A DNA stretch of 64,000 nucleotides from assembly GCF_036227405.1 (NCBI RefSeq), contig NZ_CP109473.1, positions 5,394,001-5,458,000 of the forward strand. Reading direction: 5' to 3'. A model generated the notes under the pieces. That model worked only from the letters and a program-made list of their open reading frames with translations. It ran no database searches and was not told the DNA's origin. Positions 46,671-54,980 of this stretch are shown here, one piece after another. Source of the DNA: Streptomyces sp. NBC_01460 (GTDB lineage: Bacteria > Actinomycetota > Actinomycetes > Streptomycetales > Streptomycetaceae). The position numbers and the translations under genes were made by a program. Positions within the stretch are counted from its first letter, which is position 1; each line of letters starts with the position of its first letter.

Positions 46671-47774
46671 GTGTCCGCAGCAGTTCCCGTCTCCTCCCGC
46701 CTCCCCGCCTTCCCCTGGGACAAGCTCGCGCCGTACAAGGCGACGGCCGTGGCCCACCCGGACGGCATCGTGGACCTCTCGGTCGGCACGCCCGTCGACC
46801 CGGTGCCCGAGCTGATCCAGCAGGCGCTGATCGCCGCGGCGGACAGCCCCGGCTATCCGACGGTGTGGGGGACCGAGGCGCTGCGCGACGCCCTGACCGG
46901 CTGGGTGGAGCGCAGGCTCGGTGCGGTGGGTGCGCGTCACGAGAACGTGCTGCCGGTCGTCGGCTCCAAGGAGCTCGTGGCCTGGCTGCCGACCCAGCTC
47001 GGTCTCGGCGCCGGGGACAAGGTCGCCTACCCCCGGCTCGCCTACCCGACGTACGAGGTGGGCGCGCGGCTCTGCGGCGCCGAGCCGGTGGTCTACGACG
47101 ACCCGACGGAGCTGGACCCGGAGGGCCTCGAGCTGCTCTGGCTCAACTCCCCGTCGAACCCGACGGGCCGGGTGCTGCCCAAGGACGAGCTGACCCGCAT
47201 CGTCGCCTGGGCGCGCGAGCACGGGGTGCTGGTCTTCAGTGACGAGTGCTACCTGGAGCTCGGCTGGGAGGCGGAGCCCGTCTCCGTGCTCCACGCCGAC
47301 GTCTGCGGTGGGACGTACGAGGGCATCGTGGCCGTCCACTCGCTCTCCAAGCGCTCCAACCTCGCCGGCTACCGTGCCGCCTTCGTCGCGGGCGACGCCG
47401 CGGTCCTGGGCGAGCTGCTCCAGATCCGCAAGCACGGCGGGATGATGACCGCGGCCCCCGTCCAGGCGGCGACGGTCGCGGCGCTGGGCGACGACACGCA
47501 CGTGGCCGAGCAGCGGGAGCGCTACGCACGGCGGCGCACGGCGCTGAGGGCGGCGCTGGAGGCCCACGGCTTCCGGATCGAGCACAGCGAGGCGAGCCTC
47601 TACCTCTGGGCCACCCGTGACGAGCCCTGCTGGGAGACCGTGGCGCACCTCGCGGAGCTCGGCATCCTCGTGGCGCCCGGTGACTTCTACGGGCCGGCCG
47701 GGGACCGCTTCGTACGGGTGGCGCTGACGGCCTCGGACGAGCGCGTGGACGCGGCGGTCAAGCGGCTGTCCTAG
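46671..47774 (+). CDS. dapC: Succinyldiaminopimelate transaminase (DapC)
   Basis: A 367-residue PLP-dependent class I/II aminotransferase. The N-terminus SSRLPAFPWDKLAPYKATA is the actinobacterial DapC signature. The PLP lysine is in SLSKRSNLAGYR. It makes N-succinyl-LL-diaminopimelate in lysine and peptidoglycan synthesis, working with DapE at 49507. The GTG at 46671 is the first good start after the ferredoxin gene. A 50-bp palindrome lies 41 bp after the stop. Confidence 0.93.
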   Translation: MSAAVPVSSRLPAFPWDKLAPYKATAVAHPDGIVDLSVGTPVDPVPELIQQALIAAADSPGYPTVWGTEALRDALTGWVERRLGAVGARHENVLPVVGSKELVAWLPTQLGLGAGDKVAYPRLAYPTYEVGARLCGAEPVVYDDPTELDPEGLELLWLNSPSNPTGRVLPKDELTRIVAWAREHGVLVFSDECYLELGWEAEPVSVLHADVCGGTYEGIVAVHSLSKRSNLAGYRAAFVAGDAAVLGELLQIRKHGGMMTAAPVQAATVAALGDDTHVAEQRERYARRRTALRAALEAHGFRIEHSEASLYLWATRDEPCWETVAHLAELGILVAPGDFYGPAGDRFVRVALTASDERVDAAVKRLS

Positions 47775-47815
47775 TCGCGGCCGGGCGGGTGTCCCAGGGG
47801 TCCCCCGGGGTCCCC

Positions 47816-47865
47816 GCACGGCGAGGGGCCCCGGGAGTGCGCACTCCCGGGGCCCCTCGCCGTGC
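47816..47865. terminator. 50-bp perfect palindrome terminator
   Basis: A 25-bp arm is followed directly by its exact reverse complement. It lies between convergent dapC (stop 47774) and the small secreted-protein gene (stop 47889), fitting a bidirectional terminator. The centre GTGCGCAC supplies the loop. Confidence 0.85.
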
Positions 47866-47888
47866 CGTGGGGCACGGGCACCGGTGGA

Positions 47889-48230
47889 TCAGCCGATCGG
47901 CAGGCCCTTGGTGGGCAGACCCTTGGTCGGCAGGGAGTCGGTGGACAACTCGCCGCCCGCGGCGTCGCCCGCCTTCTCCAGGGTCTTGCCGGCGGCGGGC
48001 AGCGTCGTGCCGACCACCTTGCCGCCGGTCTCGTTGGCCACCTCGGCCCCCTGCTTGGCGGTGGAGTCCAGCGTGCCGCCGGCGCCGTCGAGCGAGGTGA
48101 GGCCGCCGAGCGCGGGGGTCTGCGGGAGCCCCGCGGCACCCGCGGCACCGGCCGCGCCGACCACGGGTGCCGCACCTGCGGCGATCAGCAGCGCGGCACG
48201 GGCGATCCGACGGGACAGGGGGAGGGACAT
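47889..48230 (-). CDS. Small secreted Ala/Gly-rich protein
   Basis: A 113-residue protein from ATG 48230 with AAGGAG upstream. It has a signal peptide (RRIARAALLIAAGAAPVVGAAGAAGAAG) and a mature part rich in Ala, Gly, Thr and Lys, ending in the repeated GLPTKGLPTKGLPIG. No domain was recognised. Such short secreted proteins are common and poorly studied in Streptomyces. It converges on dapC. Confidence 0.72.
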   Translation of the reverse strand: MSLPLSRRIARAALLIAAGAAPVVGAAGAAGAAGLPQTPALGGLTSLDGAGGTLDSTAKQGAEVANETGGKVVGTTLPAAGKTLEKAGDAAGGELSTDSLPTKGLPTKGLPIG

Positions 48231-48537
48231 GATGCTCCTTCGGCGGGACGTCAACGGGTCGCGGCGGATACGGAATCCGCCTGTCCGGTGATCGGACGCA
48301 CTGAACAACAGGTCCGGGGGCGGGGAAGGTTGCGGGGCACCGAGGTAAAGAGTGGGCAATGCGTCGGATAATCCGAAACGGTGGAACCCGGGCGAACGGT
48401 GCACGTGGCGGGTGCATGACGAGCCGTCACTTTCCCTTGTCCCCAAGGGAATCGCTCGATCGGACAGGGGTGCCGGAAGGGTGACGCGGGCGGCGGCCGA
48501 GTGGACGCCGAACGGCCCCTACGGATGACAGGCCGTA
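48231..48537. other. 307-bp gap with no gene seen
   Basis: The space between the small secreted-protein gene and the lysozyme-like gene (both minus strand) contains no supported coding frame, long palindrome or repeat. A promoter for the secreted-protein gene is expected near 48231-48330 but not identified. Confidence 0.5.
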
Positions 48538-49443
48538 CTACTGAGCGAGCCTCATTCGGACGGTGTGTGCGGGCGATTTCTCGCCTTCCGCGCGTTCCGT
48601 CCGCCAGCCCGTGCCGGCGGTCCACACCCTGCCCGCGTACGCGACCTCGTCGATCCGCAGGGTGCCCGCGCGGGCGACCGCCCAGTGGGCGAGCTCCCAG
48701 CCGCGCCTGGACGTCGCCTCGTCGTCGGCCGGCACGGGCACCGACACCGTGCTCGTGGCGGCCGCGCCCGCCGACGCGGCGGACGGCAGGACGTCCTTCC
48801 CGAAGGCGCGCGCCAGATCGGACCGGACCTCGGCCGCGTCCCCCGGGTTCTCCGCTGTCGCCGTCGACGGCGAGCAGGTCAGCGAGGCGGGGGCGCGTCC
48901 GGTCAGCGCGGCCGAGAGGAGGGCCGCGTCCGGCTCGTGCTTGGCGTACGCCTGCGGGAACCCGCTCTTCTGCACCCGCTGGGCCGCGACGGTCAGGGGC
49001 AGCCGAGAGTAGCCGGGGACCTCGGCGAGGTGCTCGTAGAACTTCCCGGACGCGTACACCGGGTCCATGATCTGCGCGGGAGTTCCCCAGCCCTGCGAGG
49101 GGCGCTGCTGGAAGAGTCCCAGCGAGTCCCGGTCGCCGTGGTCGATGTTGCGCAGGGCGGACTCCTGCAGCGCGGTCGCCAGCGCGATGGTCACCGCACG
49201 CTCCGGCAGTCCGCGCGTGGTGCCCACGGCGGAGACCGTCGCCGCGTTGGCGGCCTGGTCCGGGGTCAGCTCGTACGTACGCCCCTCGCCCCCGTCGGAG
49301 GGGCCCACGGTGCAGCTCGGTGCCCCCTTGTGCCCGGAGAGGTACTGCACGGCGAGATAGCCGGCCAGGGCCACGAGCACGGCGAAGGCGGCCACGACAC
49401 GGAAGAGGCGGCTACGGCGGGGAGAGGAGCTGGTCCGGGGCAC
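48538..49443 (-). CDS. Secreted or anchored lysozyme-like (lytic transglycosylase type) protein
   Basis: A 301-residue protein with an N-terminal membrane anchor (FRVVAAFAVLVALAGYLAVQYLSG). It then has a goose-lysozyme/transglycosylase-like region: the helix IALATALQESALRN carries the candidate catalytic Glu, followed by HGDRDSLGLFQQRPSQGWG with the GLFQ pattern of that fold. The C-terminal half (about 190-301) is a second, unrecognised domain (WELAHWAVARAGTLRIDEVAYAGRVW). A role in cell-wall cleavage or remodelling is inferred. The start at GTG 49443 has a weak ribosome site, with GTG 49452 as an alternative. It is divergent from dapE. Confidence 0.8.
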   Translation of the reverse strand: MPRTSSSPRRSRLFRVVAAFAVLVALAGYLAVQYLSGHKGAPSCTVGPSDGGEGRTYELTPDQAANAATVSAVGTTRGLPERAVTIALATALQESALRNIDHGDRDSLGLFQQRPSQGWGTPAQIMDPVYASGKFYEHLAEVPGYSRLPLTVAAQRVQKSGFPQAYAKHEPDAALLSAALTGRAPASLTCSPSTATAENPGDAAEVRSDLARAFGKDVLPSAASAGAAATSTVSVPVPADDEATSRRGWELAHWAVARAGTLRIDEVAYAGRVWTAGTGWRTERAEGEKSPAHTVRMRLAQ

Positions 49444-49506
49444 GGGGCCCACCGTACTGGAGGGTACGAGCGTGGGCCGAGAGCGTGGTCCCTTAGGCTC
49501 GGGGCC

Positions 49507-50586
49507 ATGGATGGACACACGCTCGACCTCGCCCTGGACGGTCCGGAGCTCACCGCCCGGCTGGTCGACTTCCCCTCGGTCAGCGGGCAGGAGAAGGACC
49601 TCGCCGACGCCATCGAGGCGGCCCTGCGCCCGCTGCCGCACCTGACCGTCGAGCGCCACGGCAACAACATCGTGGCCAGGACGCGGCTGGGACGCGCCGA
49701 GCGCGTCGTCCTGGCGGGGCACATCGACACCGTCCCGATCGCGGACAACGTCCCGTCCCGGCTCGACGACGACGGCGTGCTGTGGGGATGCGGGACCTCC
49801 GACATGAAGTCGGGCGTAGCCGTCCAGCTGCGGATCGCCGCGACGGTGCCGGAGCCCAACCGCGACCTCACGTTCATCTTCTACGACAACGAAGAGGTCG
49901 CCGCCCACCTCAACGGCCTCGGGCACGTCGCCGAGGCGCACCCCGAGTGGCTCGACGCGGACTTCGCCGTCCTCCTGGAGCCCAGCGACGCCCAGGTCGA
50001 GGGCGGCTGCCAGGGCACGATCCGGGCGCACCTGCGGCTGACGGGCGAGCGGGCCCACTCCGCACGCAGCTGGATGGGTTCCAACGCGATCCACGCCGCC
50101 GCGCCCGTCCTGGCCAGGCTCGCGGCCTACGAGCCGCGCCGCCCGGTCATCGACGGCCTGGAGTACCGGGAGGGGCTCAACGCCGTGGGCATCGAGGGCG
50201 GGGTCGCCACCAACGTCATCCCGGACTCCTGCACCGTGGTGGTCAACTACCGGTACGCGCCCGACCTCACCCCCGAGCAGGCGGAGGCGCACGTCCGCGA
50301 GGTCTTCGCGGACTGCGGCGTCGCCGAATTCATCCTCGACGACCATTCCGGTGCCGCGATGCCCGGGCTCTCGCATCCCGCCGCCAAGGCCTTCATGGAG
50401 GCGGTCGGCGGCACGGCCCAGCCCAAGTTCGGCTGGACGGACGTGTCCCGCTTCGGCGCGCTCGGTGTCCCCGCGGTGAATTACGGCCCCGGGGACGCGC
50501 TGTTCGCGCACAAGCGGGACGAGCACGTGGCGGTCGACCGGATCACCCACTGCGAGGAGCGCCTCCGCTCCTGGCTCACCAGCTGA
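49507..50586 (+). CDS. dapE: Succinyl-diaminopimelate desuccinylase (DapE)
   Basis: A 359-residue M20-family zinc hydrolase. Metal-site motifs are visible: AGHIDTVP, GTSDMKSG, and EEVAAHLNG (with the catalytic Glu). It removes succinate to give LL-diaminopimelate, the lysine and cell-wall precursor, one step after DapC. The dapC and dapE genes are 1.7 kb apart on the same strand, separated by two minus-strand genes. ATG 49507 is the start. Confidence 0.95.
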   Translation: MDGHTLDLALDGPELTARLVDFPSVSGQEKDLADAIEAALRPLPHLTVERHGNNIVARTRLGRAERVVLAGHIDTVPIADNVPSRLDDDGVLWGCGTSDMKSGVAVQLRIAATVPEPNRDLTFIFYDNEEVAAHLNGLGHVAEAHPEWLDADFAVLLEPSDAQVEGGCQGTIRAHLRLTGERAHSARSWMGSNAIHAAAPVLARLAAYEPRRPVIDGLEYREGLNAVGIEGGVATNVIPDSCTVVVNYRYAPDLTPEQAEAHVREVFADCGVAEFILDDHSGAAMPGLSHPAAKAFMEAVGGTAQPKFGWTDVSRFGALGVPAVNYGPGDALFAHKRDEHVAVDRITHCEERLRSWLTS

Positions 50587-50671
50587 CTCACGGCATTCCC
50601 CTGCGCGTAACCTCCGCCGATCTACGCTGAAGCGACACACGCACATCGCAGGTCGGCGGAGGGAGCAGGTC

Positions 50672-51457
50672 ATGGGCAACCCGGAGGACGCACGGATCCC
50701 CGAGGGCGCGCAGATTCCCGAGGGCGCGGTGAAGCCCGAGGAACAGCGACTGGGTCCGGTACTGCGTCGCAGGGACCAGGTCCAGCCGGGCACGACCGAT
50801 CAGCGGCTGCTGGACTCCGAAGGTGATTCGGAGTGGGTCCACACGGACCCGTGGCGGGTCATGCGGATCCAGTCGGAGTTCGTGGAGGGCTTCGGCGCGC
50901 TGGCGGAACTTCCCAGCGCCATCAGCGTCTTCGGCTCCGCGCGCACCCCGGCCGACGGGCCGGAATACGAGGCGGGCGTCCGGATCGGCAAGGCGCTCGT
51001 CGAGGCGGGGTTCGCCGTCATCACGGGCGGCGGCCCCGGGGCGATGGAGGCGGCGAACAAGGGGGCGCGGGAGGCCAAGGGGGTCTCCGTCGGACTCGGC
51101 ATCGAGCTGCCCTTCGAGTCGGGGCTGAATCCACATGTCGACATCGGCGTCAACTTCCGCTACTTCTTCGTCCGCAAGACGATGTTCGTGAAGTACGCCC
51201 AGGGGTTCGTCGTGCTGCCCGGTGGCCTGGGCACGCTGGACGAGCTCTTCGAGGCGCTGACCCTGGTGCAGACGGGCAAGGTGACCCGCTTCCCCATCGT
51301 CCTGTTCGGCACGGCGTACTGGGGCGGCCTGGTGGACTGGCTGCGGGACACGGTCGTCGCGGGGGGCAAGGCCTCCGAGCACGACCTGATGCTCTTCCAC
51401 GTCACGGACGACGTGGACGAGGCGGTCCGGCTGGTGACGAAGGAGGTCGGCCGGTAG
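50672..51457 (+). CDS. LOG-family (Rossmann) nucleotide hydrolase
   Basis: A 261-residue protein with the LOG motifs PGGLGTLDELFEALTL and GGGPGAMEAANKGA. LOG proteins remove the base from cytokinin riboside 5'-monophosphates in plants and in some actinobacteria, and other nucleotides in many bacteria. The N-terminal 60 residues are charged and add to the usual core of about 190. It is the mycobacterial Rv1205 counterpart by order and lies between dapE and folP2-like. Confidence 0.92.
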   Translation: MGNPEDARIPEGAQIPEGAVKPEEQRLGPVLRRRDQVQPGTTDQRLLDSEGDSEWVHTDPWRVMRIQSEFVEGFGALAELPSAISVFGSARTPADGPEYEAGVRIGKALVEAGFAVITGGGPGAMEAANKGAREAKGVSVGLGIELPFESGLNPHVDIGVNFRYFFVRKTMFVKYAQGFVVLPGGLGTLDELFEALTLVQTGKVTRFPIVLFGTAYWGGLVDWLRDTVVAGGKASEHDLMLFHVTDDVDEAVRLVTKEVGR

Positions 51458-51520
51458 GGGCTCCCGTCCGGCTCGCGGCCGCGGGCGGGCCCGGTAAGGG
51501 TTCCCGGGGCCACGGGCAAG

Positions 51521-51547
51521 CCTTCCCGGGCCCTGGGCCCGGGAAGG
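51521..51547. terminator. Bidirectional terminator between LOG and folP genes
   Basis: Perfect 13-bp arms (51521-51533, 51535-51547) with a single central T, in the 119-bp convergent gap. More GC-rich half-palindromes surround it. Confidence 0.75.
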
Positions 51548-51576
51548 CCCGGGGCGCCGGCGCGCCCGGGGAGGGC

Positions 51577-52449
51577 TCAGGCCAGCCCGCGGCGGGCGAC
51601 CGCCGGCGGCCGGTGGCCCGCGAGGGACGAGACCATGTCCAGGACCTGGCGGGTCTCGGCCACCTCGTGCACCCGGTACACCTGGGCCCCCAGCCAGGCC
51701 GACACGGCCGTCGTCGCGAGCGTCCCGATCACGCGTTCCTTCACGGGCCTGTCGAGCGTCTCCCCGACGAAGTCCTTGTTGGAGAGCGAGACCAGGACCG
51801 GCCAGCCCGTCGCCGTCATCTCGTCCAGCCGGCGCGTCGCCTCCAGGGAGTGCCGGGTGTTCTTCCCGAAGTCGTGACCCGGGTCGATCATGATCCCGTC
51901 GGGCCTGACCCCGAGCTCCACCGCCCGCTCGGCGAGCCCCAGGGTCACCCTCAGGATGTCCGCCATCACGTCGTCGTAGGCGACCCGGTGCGGCCGCGTA
52001 CGGGGCTCCGCGCCGCCCGCGTGCGTGCACACGAGCCCCGCCCCGTACCGCCCGGCCACCTCCGCCAGCTTCGGGTCGACGCCGCCCCAGGCGTCGTTCA
52101 GCAGGTCCGCACCCGCCTCGCAGACGGCCTCGCCCACGTCGTGGCGCCAGGTGTCCACGCTGATCACCACGTCGGGATGGCGCCGGCGCACCTCGGCGAC
52201 GAAACCGACCGTGCGGCGCGCCTCCTCCTGGGCCGTCACCTCCTCGCCGGGGCCGGCCTTCACCCCGCCGATGTCGATGATCGCCGCGCCCTCCGCGACG
52301 GCCTGCTCGACCCGGGAGAGAGCGGGCTCGTCGCGGAACGTCGCGCCCTGGTCGTAGAAGGAATCGGGGGTCCGGTTCACGATCGCCATGATCACCCGCT
52401 CGTCCGGCCCGAATTCCCGCCGCCCCAGCCTGAGCGCCGCGCTTCGCAT
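51577..52449 (-). CDS. folP2: FolP2-type dihydropteroate synthase paralogue
   Basis: A 290-residue TIM-barrel protein with recognisable DHPS motifs, but with changes at key places. The usual N-V-TPDSF loop is NRTPDSFYDQG. The usual SRK near the C-terminus reads SNKDFVG. The MH(M)RG loop reads THAGGAEPRT. RVHEV is kept. M. tuberculosis FolP2 (Rv1207), in the same gene order, has no measurable DHPS activity, so a different role is likely. The start at ATG 52449 follows AGGAGG. Confidence 0.88.
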   Translation of the reverse strand: MRSAALRLGRREFGPDERVIMAIVNRTPDSFYDQGATFRDEPALSRVEQAVAEGAAIIDIGGVKAGPGEEVTAQEEARRTVGFVAEVRRRHPDVVISVDTWRHDVGEAVCEAGADLLNDAWGGVDPKLAEVAGRYGAGLVCTHAGGAEPRTRPHRVAYDDVMADILRVTLGLAERAVELGVRPDGIMIDPGHDFGKNTRHSLEATRRLDEMTATGWPVLVSLSNKDFVGETLDRPVKERVIGTLATTAVSAWLGAQVYRVHEVAETRQVLDMVSSLAGHRPPAVARRGLA

Positions 52450-52503
52450 CCCTGGTTCCTCCTGTAGCTCGCCTGCGCCTGCGACCCTAACTGTCGGTGG
52501 CGC

Positions 52504-52938
52504 ATGGCACGATCTGACCTGGACAGGTATTCCGCTCCCGGGGAGATGCACGTGTTCTGGTTCTTGCTGCTCACGATGGCCGTGGTCGTGGCCGCGGTCA
52601 CCCTGGCGGTGGTCGGGGGAGGCGGAAGCGCGGTGCTGCAGGACGTCGAGCCCGAGAGGCTCACCGACCCGCTGCCCACGAACCGGCCCGTCGGCCGTGC
52701 CGACGTCGAGTCCCTGCGGCTGCCGATGGCCGTGCGGGGCTACCGCATGGCGGACGTCGACGAGGCCCTCGGCAGGCTGGGCGCCGAACTGGCCGAGCGG
52801 GACGCCCACATCGCCGAGCTCGAGTCGGCGCTCGCCGGCGCCCAGGCGACCGCGGTGAACGGCCCCGACCTCTTCAAGCGCCCCGGAGAGCCGCCCGCCG
52901 CCGAGGGTGGCCCCCAGGACGAGGAGAGCGCGCGGTGA
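52504..52938 (+). CDS. Short DivIVA-like membrane protein
   Basis: A 144-residue protein. A membrane helix (about 19-39, FWFLLLTMAVVVAAVTLAVV) is followed by a DivIVA-type segment (SLRLPMAVRGYRMADVDEALGRL) and a coiled coil. DivIVA proteins mark curved poles and guide apical growth in actinomycetes. This is the Rv1209 type, small and anchored, unlike the large cytoplasmic DivIVA/Wag31. It overlaps tag by 4 bp, so the two are coupled. Confidence 0.85.
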   Translation: MARSDLDRYSAPGEMHVFWFLLLTMAVVVAAVTLAVVGGGGSAVLQDVEPERLTDPLPTNRPVGRADVESLRLPMAVRGYRMADVDEALGRLGAELAERDAHIAELESALAGAQATAVNGPDLFKRPGEPPAAEGGPQDEESAR

Positions 52939-53519
52939 GCGGCGCCGAGCCGGCGGCCGACGGGCGCCCGCGCTGCCCGTGGGGCCTGTCCACGGAGGAC
53001 TACCTCGCCTATCACGACACCGAGTGGGGCCGCCCCGTCCACGGCGACGACGCCCTCTTCGAGCGGCTCTGCCTGGAGGCGTTCCAGTCCGGCCTGTCGT
53101 GGCTCACGATCCTGCGCCGCCGCGAGGGCTTCCGCAGCGCGTTCGCCGGATTCAAGATCTCCGCCGTGGCGGAGTTCACCGACGCCGACAAGGAACGGCT
53201 CCTCGCCGACGCCGGGATCATCCGCAACCGGGCGAAGATCGACGCCACGCTGGCCAACGCCAAGGTCCTGGCCGGCTGGGGAGCGGGGGAGCTGGACGCG
53301 CTCATCTGGTCGTACGCCCCCGACCCCGCCACGCGTCCGGCCCCGCGCGCCCTCGGTGACGTCCCGGCGGTCACCCCCGAGTCCACGGCGCTGGCCAAGG
53401 ACCTGAAGAAGCGGTCCATCCGCTTCGTCGGCCCCACGACCGCGTACGCCCTGATGCAGGCCTGCGGCCTGGTCGACGACCACCTGGCCGACTGCGTGGC
53501 CCGGGGCGGCGGCCGGTAG
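52935..53519 (+). CDS. tag: DNA-3-methyladenine glycosylase I
   Basis: A 194-residue Tag family enzyme. The N-terminus CPWGLSTEDYLAYHDTEWGRPVHGDD and the HhH-like helices around FRSAFAGFKISAVAEFTD are typical. It removes 3-methyladenine from DNA to start base excision repair. The zinc-binding Cys near the N-terminus is present. The GTG start overlaps the DivIVA-like stop by 4 bp. It stops 2 bp before the convergent enoyl-CoA hydratase stop. Confidence 0.95.
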   Translation: MSGAEPAADGRPRCPWGLSTEDYLAYHDTEWGRPVHGDDALFERLCLEAFQSGLSWLTILRRREGFRSAFAGFKISAVAEFTDADKERLLADAGIIRNRAKIDATLANAKVLAGWGAGELDALIWSYAPDPATRPAPRALGDVPAVTPESTALAKDLKKRSIRFVGPTTAYALMQACGLVDDHLADCVARGGGR

Positions 53520-53521
53520 TC

Positions 53522-54334
53522 CTACCTGCCGAGGTATTTCGGCCTCTGCTTGGCGAGGAACGCCTCGACCGCGATCGTGTGGTCCTGCGACGCGCCCGCC
53601 TTCGTCTGGAGTTCGTCCTCCTTCTCCAGCGTCTCGGCGAGCGTGTGCCCGGCGCCGTACGCCACGGAGGCCTTCAGGGCCGCGTAGGCCACCGTCGGAC
53701 CGTCCGCCAGGGCGCGGGCCACCGCGTGTGCCTCCTTCGCCAGGTCGGCGGCCGGGACCACCTTGTTCGCGATCCCCAGCTCGTACGCGTCCTGCGCGGA
53801 GATCGAGCGTGGGAAGAACAGCAGGTCGGCTGCGCGGCTCGCACCGATCAGCCGGGGCAGGGTCCAGGAGACGCCCGAGTCGGCGGTCAGCGCCACGCCC
53901 GCGAAGGACGTGTTGAAGGAGGCGGTGTCGGCGACCACGCGGTAGTCCGCGGCGAGCGCGAACCCGAAGCCCGCTCCGGCGGCCACCCCGTTGACCCCCG
54001 CGACCACGGGCTTCTCCATCTCCGTGAGGGCCCGGACGATGGGGTTGTAGTGCTCCCGCACCGTGCTCAGCGCGTTGCCGCCGTCCGACTCGCGCGCCTC
54101 CGAGAGCTTGGCGACGTGCTCCTTCAGGTCCTGGCCGACGCAGAAGGCGCGCCCGGTGGCGGTGAGCAGAACCGCCCGTACGGCGGGGTCGTCGGCGACC
54201 GCCCGAAGGGCGTCGCGGAGCGCGACCTTGGCCGCGGTGTTCATGGCGTTCATCGCGTCGGGTCGGTTGATCGTGATCGTCGCGAGCCCGTCGCTCACGT
54301 CCGTGAGCACGGCGTCAGCCATGGTGTCGGCCAT
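53522..54334 (-). CDS. Enoyl-CoA hydratase/isomerase
   Basis: A 270-residue crotonase-fold enzyme. Core motifs are ITINRPDAMNAMNTA and GFALAADYRV with the oxyanion-hole region AAGAGFGF. The catalytic glutamates of classic hydratases are not both obvious: the first expected Glu position reads D (AADYRVV) and the second is in the GVSWTL segment, so it may belong to an isomerase-like subgroup. It probably acts in fatty acid or amino acid breakdown. It is the only acyl-CoA gene in the window. Confidence 0.87.
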   Translation of the reverse strand: MADTMADAVLTDVSDGLATITINRPDAMNAMNTAAKVALRDALRAVADDPAVRAVLLTATGRAFCVGQDLKEHVAKLSEARESDGGNALSTVREHYNPIVRALTEMEKPVVAGVNGVAAGAGFGFALAADYRVVADTASFNTSFAGVALTADSGVSWTLPRLIGASRAADLLFFPRSISAQDAYELGIANKVVPAADLAKEAHAVARALADGPTVAYAALKASVAYGAGHTLAETLEKEDELQTKAGASQDHTIAVEAFLAKQRPKYLGR

Positions 54335-54648
54335 TCCTCAGTCCCCTTACGGCTCCGGCGTTGTGCCTGTCCAGGCAAGCATGGCGGACTCCGGGCGGGC
54401 CGGACATGTGACCTGCGTCTAACGATTGGACCTCGGCTGGGGGCCGGCAGCGGCGCAGTATCGCAGCCGGATCGCCGAATTGGGCGGTTTTGAGAGAGCG
54501 CGTTGCACAAGCGATGCCGGCCGATGTTGGTCATCGGGGTCTCCGATGCGGGATAATGCGGAGGAAGCATTGTGTTCGACGCCGGTGAGGCAGCGCCTGT
54601 CATGGGGCCGCCGGCTGCGATGAGCTGGTTTCAGGAAGGGGAACGAGC
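54335..54648. other. 314-bp divergent gap
   Basis: This space lies between the hydratase (minus) and the DUF3117 gene (plus). No gene is supported. TTGGTC (54527-54532) and GATAAT (54552-54557), spaced 19 bp, could be a promoter for the DUF3117 gene. Confidence 0.35.
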
Positions 54649-54816
54649 ATGGCGGCCATGAAGCCGCGGACGGGCGACGGCCCGCTCGAGGTGACAAAGG
54701 AGGGGCGGGGCATCGTCATGCGCGTTCCGCTCGAAGGCGGCGGTCGGCTTGTCGTCGAGCTGACTCCGGACGAGGCCGATGCACTCGGTGACGCGCTGAA
54801 GAAGGTCGTCGGCTGA
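54649..54816 (+). CDS. DUF3117 small protein
   Basis: A 55-residue protein: an MAAMKPRTGDGPLEVTKEGR start, a beta-rich core (GIVMRVPLEGGGRLVVEL) and a TPDEADALGDALKKVVG helix. This is the whole of the actinobacterial DUF3117 family, whose function is unknown. It has an AAGGGGA ribosome site and a terminator 18 bp after the stop, so it is a monocistronic gene. Alternative upstream starts are not in frame with the family. Confidence 0.88.
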   Translation: MAAMKPRTGDGPLEVTKEGRGIVMRVPLEGGGRLVVELTPDEADALGDALKKVVG

Positions 54817-54834
54817 GGCGTAGTGCCCACACTT

Positions 54835-54875
54835 CACTGCTGCCCCGGCACGGATTCCGTGCCGGGGCAGCAGTG
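54835..54875 (+). terminator. Terminator after the DUF3117 gene
   Basis: A 19-bp perfect stem (54835-54853 with 54857-54875), loop ATT, 18 bp after the stop. Confidence 0.82.
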
Positions 54876-54980
54876 CGTCGGGGCCCGCTCCGGTGCACGT
54901 CCTGCGCGGGGCGGACGCGAGCGGTGCCGCGTCAGGCGGCCGGGGTGCCGTGCCGCACCGCGGGTTCAGCCGTGCCGCGG

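Noticed and set aside
47816..47865. The 50-bp perfect palindrome as an insertion-sequence end or recombination site
   Set aside because: It lies between convergent stops, has no duplicate flanks and no transposase nearby. A bidirectional terminator explains it.
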